A stretch of DNA of 64,000 nt from Protaetiibacter larvae (GTDB lineage Bacteria; Actinomycetota; Actinomycetes; Actinomycetales; Microbacteriaceae), in contig NZ_CP043504.1 in the NCBI RefSeq assembly GCF_008365275.1, positions 1,488,001 through 1,552,000 on the forward strand. The letters are read 5' to 3'. Shown piece after piece: positions 55,430 to 63,737 of the stretch (positions are counted from its first letter, which is position 1; every line of letters begins with the position of its first letter). Below the pieces are notes generated by a model, which saw only the letters and a list, made by a program, of their open reading frames with translations, had not been told where the DNA came from and made no database searches. The translations under genes were made by a program, and so were the position numbers.

Positions 55430-56161
55430 GTGCCGACCTTTCGTGACGAAGCCGTTGTGCTGCGCACCCACAAGCTGGGTGAGGCCGACCGCATCGTGAC
55501 GATGCTGAGCAGGCAGCACGGCAAGATCCGCGCCGTCGCGAAGGGGGTGCGCCGCACCGGCTCGCGCTTCGGGGCGCGGCTGGAGCCCTTCATGGTGGTC
55601 GATGTGCAGTGCTATATCGGCCGCAGCCTCGACATCGTGCAGCAGGCCGAGACGCTCGGCCCCTACGGCGGCGACATCGTGGGCGACTACGCCCGCTACA
55701 CCGCGGCGACCGCGATGGTCGAGACCGCCGACCGCCTCACCGAGCACGAGGCGGGTCTGCAGCACTACCTGCTGCTCGTGGGGGCGCTGCGCTCGCTGAG
55801 TCGTGCCGAGCATCCCGCGGGTCTCACCCTCGACTCCTACCTGCTGCGCGCCCTCTCGATCGCGGGATGGGCGCCGAGCTTCGTCGACTGCGCCGTCACG
55901 GGCGAGCCGGGTCCGCACAGCGCGTTCGTCGTGCAGCTCGGCGGGGTCGTGTCGGATGCGGCGGCGCCTCCCGGCTCCCCGCGCCTCGACCCCGCCACCC
56001 TCGAACTGCTCGCCGCCCTTCTCGCGGGCGACTGGGCGACCGCGGATGCCGCCGACGAGCGCACCCGCGCCCAGGCGTCCGGGGTGACCGCCGCCTACAC
56101 CCAGTTCCACCTCGAGCGCAGCCTGCGCTCGCTCGAGCACGTCGACCGGACGAGCGCGTGA
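55430..56161 (+). CDS. recO: DNA repair protein RecO
   Basis: Recombination mediator that loads RecA on SSB-coated DNA (243 aa). The N-terminal OB fold begins [20 protein letters not shown] and continues [20 protein letters not shown]; the C-terminal part is helical and lacks the four-Cys zinc site found in some RecO proteins. GTG 55430 follows GAGAAT by seven bases and matches the usual family N terminus, so I prefer it to ATG 55421. The stop overlaps the uppS start (GTGA). Confidence 0.95.
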   Translation: MPTFRDEAVVLRTHKLGEADRIVTMLSRQHGKIRAVAKGVRRTGSRFGARLEPFMVVDVQCYIGRSLDIVQQAETLGPYGGDIVGDYARYTAATAMVETADRLTEHEAGLQHYLLLVGALRSLSRAEHPAGLTLDSYLLRALSIAGWAPSFVDCAVTGEPGPHSAFVVQLGGVVSDAAAPPGSPRLDPATLELLAALLAGDWATADAADERTRAQASGVTAAYTQFHLERSLRSLEHVDRTSA

Positions 56162-56961
56162 GCCCGGTCGAGAAGACGCACCGCGACGCCGTCGACTTCG
56201 TGCCGCTCGACTGGACGGGCGTCCACCCGCCGGCGTTCCCGGCATCCGCGGTGCCCGAGCATGTGGCGATCGTCATGGACGGCAACGGTCGCTGGGCCAA
56301 CCGCAAAGGGCTCACGCGCATCGAGGGGCACAAGGCGGGGGAGGCGTCGCTGCTGGATGTCGTGGCCGGCGCCATCCAGATCGGGGTGAAGCATCTCTCG
56401 GTGTACGCCTTCTCGACCGAGAACTGGAAGCGCAGCCCCGACGAGGTGCGCTTCCTCATGGGTTTCAACCGTGACGTGCTGCACCGTCGCCGCGACCAGC
56501 TCAACGAGTGGGGGGTGCGGGTGCGCTGGGCGGGGCGCAAGCCCCGACTGTGGCGCTCGGTCATCGAGGAGCTGCAGTTCGCCGAGCGCCTCACCGCCCA
56601 CAACTCCACGCTGACCCTCACGATGTGCGTCAACTACGGCGGGCGCACCGAGTTGCAGGATGCCGTGCGGGGCATCGCGCGGGAGGTCGCCGCGGGGCGA
56701 CTCGACCCCGACCGCATCAGCGAGAAGACCATCCAGCGCCACCTCTACACGCCCGACCTTCCCGACGTCGACCTCTTCGTGCGCAGCTCGGGCGAGCAGC
56801 GCACGAGCAACTTCCTGCTGTGGCAGAGCGCATACGCCGAGATGGTGTTCCTCGACACCCTCTGGCCCGACTTCACGCGTGCCGAGCTGTGGCACGCGAT
56901 CGAGCTGTACGCCCGGCGCACCCGCCGCTTCGGCGGCGCGGTCGACGCACCGAGCGCGTGA
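56158..56961 (+). CDS. uppS: Isoprenyl transferase (undecaprenyl diphosphate synthase)
   Basis: cis-Prenyltransferase making the polyprenyl carrier for cell-wall synthesis (267 aa). The catalytic Asp41 is in [11 protein letters not shown], followed by [44 protein letters not shown] and the C-terminal [20 protein letters not shown]. Coupled to recO by a 4-bp overlap, a conserved pairing in actinobacteria. Confidence 0.97.
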   Translation: MSPVEKTHRDAVDFVPLDWTGVHPPAFPASAVPEHVAIVMDGNGRWANRKGLTRIEGHKAGEASLLDVVAGAIQIGVKHLSVYAFSTENWKRSPDEVRFLMGFNRDVLHRRRDQLNEWGVRVRWAGRKPRLWRSVIEELQFAERLTAHNSTLTLTMCVNYGGRTELQDAVRGIAREVAAGRLDPDRISEKTIQRHLYTPDLPDVDLFVRSSGEQRTSNFLLWQSAYAEMVFLDTLWPDFTRAELWHAIELYARRTRRFGGAVDAPSA

Positions 56962-57001
56962 GGCGATCGGGCTGCTGAGCGCACTGGGCTAGGGTCGCAT
57001 C

Positions 57002-57787
57002 GTGGATCTCGTCGGGCTGCTCCTGGTCGCGCTGCTCCTGCAGACGGCGATCGTCGCCCTCCAGGTGGGGGATGCCACCACCGGCTTCGTCGACGCCCGC
57101 CGCGTCCGCGACACCGACGACCCCGAGATCATCACGCGCAACAGCGTGCGCGAGCTCACCTGGACGATCGCGGTCACCGCGATCTCGGCCGTGCTGGTGA
57201 CCTTCGGCGTGGATGCGGCCGCCCGGTCGCTGTTCGAGTTCGACCGTCCGTGGGTGGCGTTCCTGTCGCTCGTGGTGACCGCGCTCGTGGCCTTCGCGAT
57301 CGGCACCGTGGCCGTGCTCGCGGTGGTGCGCCGCGACCGTCCCACCTACGCCCGCATCCGGCGCGACCTGCGGGACCGGTCCATCCTGCAGCTCGACCAG
57401 GACGAGCTGGCGGCGTTCGACGCGCGGCTCGCGGAGGCCGACCGGCTGCGGGTGCGCCGCTCGGCGGCGGGCTCGACCCTCCGGCTGGTGGCGCTGCTCG
57501 TGGTGCTGGGCATCGCCGTGCCGTCGGCGATCGGGGCCTTCGCGGAGGGGCTGCCCGGGTTCGCGGTCGGCACCATCATCGCGGGCGCGTTGAGCGTCGC
57601 CGCCTTCATCGTGGCGGTGCGGGCGTCGGTGGTCCGCGACGCGGCGGTCGACGCCGTGCGGGAGGCGCAGCGCGCCGAGGTGGTGGCGCTGCTCGAGCGG
57701 GCGCGCATCCCGCAGCGCAGGAACACCCCGGGCCTGCGCGACCGGGTCACCCGGGCGCTCGCCATCCTGCGGGAGCAGCAGAAGTAG
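57002..57787 (+). CDS. Four-helix membrane protein, unknown function
   Basis: A 261-aa protein with hydrophobic segments at about residues 3-22, 50-70, 82-108 and two more near 158-180 and 185-208, separated by a cytoplasmic charged region RRDRPTYARIRRDLRDRSIL. The C terminus is charged and helical (AVREAQRAEVVALLERARIP). I recognise no family. GTG 57002 follows TAGGGT (56990-56995) by six bases. It lies 40 bp after uppS with its own promoter. Confidence 0.78.
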   Translation: MDLVGLLLVALLLQTAIVALQVGDATTGFVDARRVRDTDDPEIITRNSVRELTWTIAVTAISAVLVTFGVDAAARSLFEFDRPWVAFLSLVVTALVAFAIGTVAVLAVVRRDRPTYARIRRDLRDRSILQLDQDELAAFDARLAEADRLRVRRSAAGSTLRLVALLVVLGIAVPSAIGAFAEGLPGFAVGTIIAGALSVAAFIVAVRASVVRDAAVDAVREAQRAEVVALLERARIPQRRNTPGLRDRVTRALAILREQQK

Positions 57788-57836
57788 CCGGCGCCGCGGC
57801 CCGCGCTTCGAGCGCGGTGCTGGGTAGGGTGTCGGC

Positions 57837-59045
57837 ATGCCCGACGCGCTCGCCTCGAACCCGTTGCCCGCCTCCGCGCCCGCCGAGGTGCGTGCGCAGA
57901 CGCTGACCCCACCGCAGCCGGTGCTCGCCGCGGCCGCGCCGGCGCGGCGTGGCCTGCTCGGGTGGGCGATCGCCGGCTTCATCGTCGTGGGGCTCGCGGT
58001 GCTCGCGGTGGTCGCCTACCTGCTCATCGCGCTCGGTCCGAGCCTGCTCGTGCTGAGCGGGCTGCTCGCGCTCATCCCGCTGGCGATCGTGCTGTTCGGG
58101 GTGCGCTGGATCGACCGCTGGGAGCCGGAGCCGCGCGGTCTGCTGGTGTTCGGCTTCCTGTGGGGGGCCGGGATGTCGGTGGCGCTCGCCCTGCTCGTCG
58201 ACGTGGGGGTGCAGCTCGCGGTGTACGTGTCGGGCGTCGACGCCTCGGCGGGCGAGGTGCTGGGCGGCGTGCTGCAGGCGCCGGTCGTCGAGGAGTCCGC
58301 GAAGGGGCTCGGGGTGCTGCTGATCTTCCTCGCGGCACGCCGTTCCTTCGATGGCCCCGTCGACGGCATCGTGTACGCGGCGGTGGTCGCGGGCGGGTTC
58401 GCCTTCACCGAGAACATCCTCTACTTCGCCCAGAGCGTGGCCTATTCGGGGCTCATCTCCACGGATGCCGCCCTCACCGTGTTCATCCGGGGGATCATGT
58501 CGCCGTTCGCGCACGTCATGTTCACCTCGGCGACCGGTTTCCTGATCGGCTTGTGGGGGCGGCGGGGCGTCGCGGGCGGCATCGGCGGCTTCTTCGTGGG
58601 CCTGATCCCCGCGATGCTGCTGCACGCGGTCTGGAATGCGACCGCGCTGCTCGGGCTCGGCGGCTGGTTCCTCGTGTATCTGGTCGTGCAGGTGCCGTTG
58701 TTCGCGGGGGCGATCGTGCTCGTGGTGCGGTTGCGCGCCCAGGAGGCGAAGCTCACCGCTCAGCGGCTCGGCGAGTACGCGGCCGCCGGATGGCTGAGCC
58801 CGGGGGAGGTGGCCGCGCTCGGCACTCCCGCGGGACGCCGTCAGGCGCGCGGCTGGGCGCGCGCGAACGGGGTGGGTCCGGCGATGTCGCGCTACATCCG
58901 GGATGCGACCCGGTTGGCGTTCACGCGCCAGCGCATCGTGACCGGACGGGACCGGATCGGCGCGCAGCGCGACGAGCAGGAGCTGCTCGCGGCGTTCACC
59001 GCTTCGCGTCAGGCCGTGCAGGCGCCGAGCCGGCCCGCCGCCTGA
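57837..59045 (+). CDS. PrsW family intramembrane metalloprotease
   Basis: A 402-aa multi-pass protein of the PrsW/CPBP-like group. The catalytic signatures are present: VVEESAKG (Glu-Glu) near 148-155, AFTENILYF near 185-193, SPFAHVMFTSATGF, and HAVWN near 263-267. B. subtilis PrsW cleaves the anti-sigma factor RsiW; the sigma factors at 27.3 and 54 kb are not obviously linked to it. An N-terminal Pro/Ala linker and a C-terminal cytoplasmic tail of about 100 residues extend beyond the core. TAGGGT at 57825-57830 is six bases before ATG. Confidence 0.9.
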   Translation: MPDALASNPLPASAPAEVRAQTLTPPQPVLAAAAPARRGLLGWAIAGFIVVGLAVLAVVAYLLIALGPSLLVLSGLLALIPLAIVLFGVRWIDRWEPEPRGLLVFGFLWGAGMSVALALLVDVGVQLAVYVSGVDASAGEVLGGVLQAPVVEESAKGLGVLLIFLAARRSFDGPVDGIVYAAVVAGGFAFTENILYFAQSVAYSGLISTDAALTVFIRGIMSPFAHVMFTSATGFLIGLWGRRGVAGGIGGFFVGLIPAMLLHAVWNATALLGLGGWFLVYLVVQVPLFAGAIVLVVRLRAQEAKLTAQRLGEYAAAGWLSPGEVAALGTPAGRRQARGWARANGVGPAMSRYIRDATRLAFTRQRIVTGRDRIGAQRDEQELLAAFTASRQAVQAPSRPAA

Positions 59046-59066
59046 CCGCCGGCTGACGCTCATTGC

Positions 59067-60110
59067 TCAGCGCAGGAAGAGGTACAGGGCGATCCCGCCC
59101 ACGATGACGAGCCCGAGCACGGCGCGCGCCCACGGGATCGACACCTTCAGCCGTTCGCCCTGCGGCGCCACGAGATTCACCCGCGCGTCGCCGATGCGCT
59201 CGTCGACGTAGCGCGCGGTCTGGTCGACCGTCTTCGCGCCGACCGTGTCGACGATGCGCAGCATCCGCTGCATGGTGGCCGGCTCGTGCAACGGCAGCGG
59301 GCTCGTCGAGTAGACGAACAGCCACTCGTCGACGATCTCGACGTCGAACGCGCCGGCCTCGTCGATGAGCAGCGCCATCAGGTCGGGGGTGAACACGTAG
59401 AGGGCGTCGCGCTCGTACTCGGGCGGGCAGTACAGGGTGAAGTGCTCCTCGAAGTCGCCCTCGAGCGACAGCACCTGGTCGCGGTCGAAGGTGAGCGGCA
59501 GATTGCTCGTGCCGAAGAGGTCGTTGCTGCGCGCGTCGAGCACCATGTGCGGCAGCTTGCGATCCAGCTGGAGGGCGAGGAAGCCCCAGCGGTGCGTCGT
59601 CCTGCTCTTGCGGGAGCGGGTCGTGTACTGGAAGGTTCCGAGGTCGAGGAAGCGGCCCTGCAGTCGCATGAGGTGGTCGGTCGCGGTGCGGGCGTCGCCG
59701 ATCCCGAAGATCATCCCGGGGTAGCGCGGGTTGGTGTTGCGCGCCGAGAAGTTCAACCCGTTGGCCGCGGCGAACCGGGACAACCGTGCCACCCTCTCGG
59801 CTCGACCGAGGGTCCGTCTCACCACCGCGGCTGCCCAGAACCCGATCACCACGAGGAGGAACGCGCACATGGCGATGACCATGGCCGGGCCCGCAGGGCT
59901 GTCGGTCAGGATGCCGGCGAAGACCGCGATCCCCAGGAAGACGAGGGGGAATGCCAACACCGGCACGACCCAGAGCGCGATCCACGGCGAGGGACCGATC
60001 GCGGCGCGCAGCTCGGGGCTCTCTCGGCGCCAGTCGCGCAGCTGCGTGCGGCTGATCGGCTCGAGCAGGGCGCTGAAGTCCCAGGCGGTGCGGGAGGGGG
60101 TCGGAGGCAT
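59067..60110 (-). CDS. Membrane protein of unknown function
   Basis: A 347-aa protein I do not recognise. Two helices lie near residues 42-65 and 73-97 after an N-terminal part LLEPISRTQLRDWRRESPEL, then a soluble domain of about 230 residues (GMIFGIGDARTATDHLM, FLDLGTFQYTTRSRKSRT) and a last helix at the C terminus. The topology puts the domain on the inner side. I choose ATG 60110, which has TTCAAT six bases upstream on the minus strand, over GTG 60140. Confidence 0.75.
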   Translation of the reverse strand: MPPTPSRTAWDFSALLEPISRTQLRDWRRESPELRAAIGPSPWIALWVVPVLAFPLVFLGIAVFAGILTDSPAGPAMVIAMCAFLLVVIGFWAAAVVRRTLGRAERVARLSRFAAANGLNFSARNTNPRYPGMIFGIGDARTATDHLMRLQGRFLDLGTFQYTTRSRKSRTTHRWGFLALQLDRKLPHMVLDARSNDLFGTSNLPLTFDRDQVLSLEGDFEEHFTLYCPPEYERDALYVFTPDLMALLIDEAGAFDVEIVDEWLFVYSTSPLPLHEPATMQRMLRIVDTVGAKTVDQTARYVDERIGDARVNLVAPQGERLKVSIPWARAVLGLVIVGGIALYLFLR

Positions 60111-60146
60111 GGAGCCATTGAACCCGATGACAGGTCTCACTTAAAG

Positions 60147-60197
60147 ACTCATCGCCCAGTGGCGGGTCGATGACTCCGGCTCTTCTGGGCGATGAGT
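60147..60197. repeat. Inverted repeat between the MarP gene and the next minus-strand gene
   Basis: ACTCATCGCCCAG (60147-60159) and CTGGGCGATGAGT (60185-60197) are exact complements across a 25-base loop. The element is downstream of the MarP gene on its strand. Confidence 0.8.
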
Positions 60198-60256
60198 TGT
60201 TCTTCACCCAGGGTGCACCCGGCCCGTGCGCCGCGTCAACCCTTTGGGCGGAGTTG

Positions 60257-61456
60257 TCAGCCTGTCGTGCAGTGCCCGGGGGTGACCGGGGTGCGCAGGG
60301 ATGCGACGTCGGCGAGCAGGGGATCCAGCTGCGGCAGGGTGGTCGCGTAGCCGACGTTCGCGTGGTCGGCATTGCGGGCGAACACGAGCCCGACGACGTG
60401 CCCGTCGAGGCTCACGAGGGGTCCGCCCGAGTTGCCGGGCTGCACGTCCGCGGCGATCGTCGCCACCTCCCGTGCGTTCGCCTGCTCGCCGTAGATGTCG
60501 TCGACACGCTCCGTGGAGATGGCCAGCACCTCGGCGGGGGTGGAGGTGAACGGTCCGCCGTGCGGATAGCCGTCGACGACGCCCGGCGTGCCGATCGCGG
60601 CATCCGCGAGGGGCAGGGGAGCGGCGTGCAGGCCCGGCACGGCGATGACGGCGATGTCGAGCTCCGGGTCGAACAGCACCACCTGCCCGTCGAGCACCTC
60701 GCCGTCGGGCAGTTCCACGATCGGGTTGTCGACCCCGGCCACGACGTGGGCGTTGGTGAGCACGCGTTCGGGCGCCACGACGAAGCCGCTGCCCGACTGG
60801 TTCTGGCCGCAGGCGAACGCGGTGCCGCTGATGCGGGCGACGGAGCCGGCGGCGGCGGCCAGGGCATCCACGGCGATGTCGACCTGCGGGGGCTTCGGGG
60901 CGGAGGTGATGCCGCCGAGCGCCTCGTCGATCGTGGGGATGCCCTGCTCGAGGATCGCCGCCCGCACGCGCGCGAGACCCTCGTCGATCGGCGCGGGCGT
61001 GAGGCGTTCGATCGTGCCGATCACGACGGATCGCCGCACCGCCTGCGAGAGCACGGGGACGCCCAGTTGGGCGACGCTCCCGGCGACGAGGGTGGCGACG
61101 AGGGCGGCCGCCACGAGGTTCGCGATCGCGCCGAGGAGGCGCTCCGCGGTGGTCAGCTCGCGTTCGTGTCTCGGATCGTCCTTCCGCCGTCCGCGCACGG
61201 TCCGCGCGATCGTGACCCCCAGGAGGTGCCCTCCGACCAGCAGCACGACCGCGAGCCCGATCGACACGGTGAGGCGCCACTCCGGCGCCGGGATGGCGGC
61301 GGCCGCGATCGGCACGGCGAAGAAGGCGGCGACGCCCCCCGCCGCGATGCCGAGGATCGCGGCGAGGCTGCGCAGGATGCCGTTGCGCCATCCCTCGCCG
61401 AGGTACACGAGCAGCACCAGCACGAGCAGCACGTCGAGGATCCGGGCTGCGATCAT
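60257..61456 (-). CDS. MarP-type membrane-anchored periplasmic serine protease
   Basis: Acid-resistance protease like M. tuberculosis MarP (399 aa). Four helices of a CvpA-like domain occupy residues 1-130, then a linker and a chymotrypsin-fold domain with His in TNAHVVAG, Asp in DPELDIAVIAV and Ser in PGNSGGPL, all intact. Two Cys (in FACGQNQSG and near the end, GHCTTG) could form the redox-sensitive disulphide described for MarP. ATG 61456 has GAGACT six bases upstream on the minus strand; an upstream GTG 61474 is a possible alternative. Confidence 0.93.
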   Translation of the reverse strand: MIAARILDVLLVLVLLVYLGEGWRNGILRSLAAILGIAAGGVAAFFAVPIAAAAIPAPEWRLTVSIGLAVVLLVGGHLLGVTIARTVRGRRKDDPRHERELTTAERLLGAIANLVAAALVATLVAGSVAQLGVPVLSQAVRRSVVIGTIERLTPAPIDEGLARVRAAILEQGIPTIDEALGGITSAPKPPQVDIAVDALAAAAGSVARISGTAFACGQNQSGSGFVVAPERVLTNAHVVAGVDNPIVELPDGEVLDGQVVLFDPELDIAVIAVPGLHAAPLPLADAAIGTPGVVDGYPHGGPFTSTPAEVLAISTERVDDIYGEQANAREVATIAADVQPGNSGGPLVSLDGHVVGLVFARNADHANVGYATTLPQLDPLLADVASLRTPVTPGHCTTG

Positions 61457-61535
61457 GCCTCCAGTCTCGCTCACGAGACCGCATCCAGCCGTCGTGTTCG
61501 GGGGCCTTCCCGCCCGAATAGGCCACCGGATACGA

Positions 61536-61775
61536 CTACTCGTCGTCGACGCGGAGGAGCTTGACGCGTGCCGTGTGCCCGCGGACGATCTCGACGCGAG
61601 ACGGCGGCACGCCCAGGTGCTCGGCGATCACCCGCTCGACGGCGCTGTTCGCCTTGCCGTCGACGGCGCGTTCGCGCACGTAGACGAGCAGCTCGGCGCC
61701 CAGGCCGTCGGGCGCCGTCTCCACGAGCGGACCCTTCGCGCTCCCGGGCTTCACCCGCACCCGCAGTTCCCGCAC
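61536..61775 (-). CDS. DUF167 (YggU-like) protein
   Basis: A 79-aa conserved protein of unknown function. The family core is clear: RVRVKPGSAKGPLVE, LLVYVRERAVDGKANSAVER and VIAEHLGVPPSRVEIVRGHT. GTG 61775 follows GAGACT by six bases on the minus strand, the same leaderless form as for the MarP gene. Stands alone between MarP and the divergent zinc-ribbon gene. Confidence 0.88.
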   Translation of the reverse strand: MRELRVRVKPGSAKGPLVETAPDGLGAELLVYVRERAVDGKANSAVERVIAEHLGVPPSRVEIVRGHTARVKLLRVDDE

Positions 61776-61841
61776 CCGGCCAGTCTCTCGCGAATGACGC
61801 TCACTTGCCGTGGCGCCCCGCGTACCCCCAGAATGGGGGTC

Positions 61842-62342
61842 ATGTCGGTTCTCGCCTCCCCGAGCCGTCTGCCGTTCGGCACGACGACGGAGCGCGTGCG
61901 CCGGGGGATCGCGTGCGGTCGGTGCGGGAGGGCATCCGCCGCCGACGAGCCGTTCTGCGCGCACTGCGGTGCGCGCGTCGTGATCCTGGCTCCGGGTCGC
62001 CGCCCCGCCGATGTGGCGGCCACCCGGAGCCTGCAGTTCGCCGGCCTGGCGATGCTCGCCAACAGCATCGTGGGCAGCGCGGCGTTCGCGGTGGTGTTCC
62101 TCGTGTCGGATGCGGCGCGCCTCAACGAGGCGGCGCTGTTCCTGCAGGGGGTGACGCTGCTCGTGGTCGGCGTGCTCTCGGCGGCGGCGATCCGCTTCGG
62201 CATCCGCGGGCTGCGCAACACGGCCGACGGTCGCCTGCGCCGGCGCGGCTGGGCGGTCACCGGGATCGTGGTGGCCGGTGGTCTCGTGATGCTCGTCGCG
62301 ATGTCGTTCGCGGCCGTGCTCGTGCTGCTCGTGCTCCGCTGA
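61842..62342 (+). CDS. Zinc-ribbon membrane protein
   Basis: A 166-aa protein with an N-terminal zinc ribbon CGRCGRASAADEPFCAHCG (C-x2-C...C-x2-C, near residues 25-43) followed by three transmembrane helices (about 66-88, 95-120, 138-163). Related zinc-ribbon/DUF4190-like proteins are widespread in actinobacteria without known function. ATG 61842 follows CAGAAT by seven bases; the in-frame ATG at 61833 lies inside that -10 box and is less likely. Confidence 0.78.
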   Translation: MSVLASPSRLPFGTTTERVRRGIACGRCGRASAADEPFCAHCGARVVILAPGRRPADVAATRSLQFAGLAMLANSIVGSAAFAVVFLVSDAARLNEAALFLQGVTLLVVGVLSAAAIRFGIRGLRNTADGRLRRRGWAVTGIVVAGGLVMLVAMSFAAVLVLLVLR

Positions 62343-62361
62343 GCCTGTGCGCCGCCTCTGC

Positions 62362-62456
62362 TAGAGTAGGCAGGTTGCCGTCCAACGGCCGCGGATCAAG
62401 AGAGCCCTCGCAGCAGGCGATGGGCACCGCGCAACGAGAGAAAGGGGATCCCCTCT
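62362..62456 (+). promoter_or_regulatory. rpsO promoter and leader
   Basis: TAGAGT at 62362-62367 is the likely -10 box, giving a leader of about 80 bases. AAAGGGG at 62441-62447 is the ribosome binding site and is half of a perfect palindrome GGGGATCCCC (62444-62453), so the site can be masked. Leader-based autoregulation by S15 is known in other bacteria; here it is only suggested. Confidence 0.55.
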
Positions 62457-62726
62457 ATGGCACTGGATGCAGAGACCAAGAAGGCGATCATCGACGAGTA
62501 CGCGACCGCCCCCGGAGACACCGGATCCCCCGAGGTGCAGGTTGCCATCCTCACCAAGCGGATCAAGGACCTCACCGAGCACCTCAAGGAGCACAAGCAC
62601 GACCACCACTCGCGTCGTGGCCTCCTGCTGCTCGTGGGACAGCGTCGCCGTCTCCTCGGCTACCTCCAGGACGTCGACATCGAGCGTTACCGCTCGCTGA
62701 TCGAGCGCCTCGGGCTTCGCCGCTAA
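62457..62726 (+). CDS. rpsO: 30S ribosomal protein S15
   Basis: Primary 16S rRNA-binding protein (89 aa), full length. [40 protein letters not shown] and [20 protein letters not shown] cover the four-helix fold and the rRNA-contact loop. In most actinobacteria pnp follows directly; here a hairpin terminator and unrelated genes follow instead. Confidence 0.98.
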   Translation: MALDAETKKAIIDEYATAPGDTGSPEVQVAILTKRIKDLTEHLKEHKHDHHSRRGLLLLVGQRRRLLGYLQDVDIERYRSLIERLGLRR

Positions 62727-62752
62727 GCGATCGACAACGCGAACTTCTTCCT

Positions 62753-62784
62753 CGAAGGCCGTCACCGCAAGGTGGCGGCCTTCG
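62753..62784 (+). terminator. Intrinsic terminator of rpsO
   Basis: CGAAGGCCGTCACC (62753-62766) and GGTGGCGGCCTTCG (62771-62784) form a 14-bp stem with one G-U pair and a GCAA tetraloop, 26 bases after the rpsO stop. The T-rich tail (TCGTTC) is weak. Confidence 0.85.
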
Positions 62785-62903
62785 TCGTTCCCCCGGGGCG
62801 GGGCTCCGCGAGCCCGTGAGGATCGAACGTGCGTTCGCGCCCCCTTGAGGGGCACCCCTGTTGGGGGATGCTCGTGCCGGTCCACCCGGCGCACACTCGG
62901 GGC

Positions 62904-63062
62904 ATGGACGAATGCCGTCACGGATTGCTGGCAGCGGTGTGCGCTGTCTGCTGCCGTGCCGCGGAGCACGTCGACGCCGACCCGATGGCGCCGTCGACGG
63001 GCGAGGCCGCCCCTCGCGAACTCGCGGTTGCGGGCGGCGCTACGGCGCGGCGATCCGGGTGA
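62904..63062 (+). CDS. Small Cys-rich protein, uncertain
   Basis: A possible 52-aa protein with MDECRHG and CAVCC near the N terminus, recalling the CxHG...CxxC treble-clef-like words found at the ends of some actinobacterial proteins. The second half is Ala-rich and looks less convincing. Its end overlaps the convergent TetR stop by 23 bp. CGGGGC precedes the ATG. Evidence is weak and the ORF may be chance. Confidence 0.35.
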   Translation: MDECRHGLLAAVCAVCCRAAEHVDADPMAPSTGEAAPRELAVAGGATARRSG

Positions 63063-63648
63063 GCGCGTCGATCAGCCCGGTCGGGGGAGCCTCGTACAGG
63101 TAGCGGTGCAGGATGAACCCCTCCGCGGCCGCGAACAGCTCGGTGGCGACGGCGTCCGCGGGCAGATCGGTGCGCACCAGGCCCTTCTGGGCGAGTTCCT
63201 GCACGAAGGTGGTGAGCTCGTCGATCCAGCCGCGGTAGAAGGCGGCGACACCGGCGTGGCGTTCCGGTGACGAGCGGATGGCGAGCTCGTAGTCGGCGAG
63301 CGGCAGCACCCACGCCCCGCCGTCGGGCTCGACTTCCTCGAAGTACGCGAAGATCCGGGTGAACGCCGCCTCGAGCGAGGTCACCTCGGGGTCGCGGGCG
63401 ATGAGCCACCATTCGCCGCGGTAGCGGGCCCGCTCGCGTTGGAGTTCGAGGAAGAACTCCTCCTTGTTGGCGAAGTGGAAGTAGAACGCCCCGCGCGTGA
63501 GATCGCTGCCGCTGACGATGTCTTCGACGGTCGTCGCGGAGAAGCCGTGGACGCGGATCCGCTCGATTCCCAGCCGCAGCAGTTCGCGCCGGGTGGCCTC
63601 TCGGCGGACGGCGAACTTGCTTCGCGCGTCCGAGTCGACCACCGCCAT
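63040..63648 (-). CDS. TetR/AcrR family transcriptional regulator
   Basis: A 202-aa repressor-type protein. Helix-turn-helix: REATRRELLRLGIERIRVHG, FSATTVEDIVSGSDLTRGAF, YFHFANKEEFF. The C-terminal domain is of the common TetR_C kind. I place the start at ATG 63648, preceded on the minus strand by TAGCCT (63661-63656) and seven bases. A palindrome at 63711-63728, in the promoter of the divergent secreted-protein gene, is its probable operator. Confidence 0.92.
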   Translation of the reverse strand: MAVVDSDARSKFAVRREATRRELLRLGIERIRVHGFSATTVEDIVSGSDLTRGAFYFHFANKEEFFLELQRERARYRGEWWLIARDPEVTSLEAAFTRIFAYFEEVEPDGGAWVLPLADYELAIRSSPERHAGVAAFYRGWIDELTTFVQELAQKGLVRTDLPADAVATELFAAAEGFILHRYLYEAPPTGLIDALTRIAAP

Positions 63649-63710
63649 GCGGGCCAGGCTAGCAGCCGCATCGCTGGCCCCCCTTCTGGGGGCCGCCGGC
63701 TCGTAATTAC

Positions 63711-63728
63711 ATGCATTCATGAATGTAT
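63711..63728. promoter_or_regulatory. Probable TetR operator
   Basis: ATGCATTCATGAATGTAT is an 18-bp palindrome with one mismatched pair; its core CATTCATGAATG is perfect. It overlaps the -10 box TATTCT (63726-63731) of the divergent gene, so binding would block that promoter directly. Confidence 0.8.
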
Positions 63729-63737
63729 TCTTCGGCT

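Noticed and set aside
62727-62903. pnp gene expected after rpsO
   Set aside because: The region holds only a hairpin terminator and non-coding sequence; no polynucleotide phosphorylase sequence appears before the window ends.
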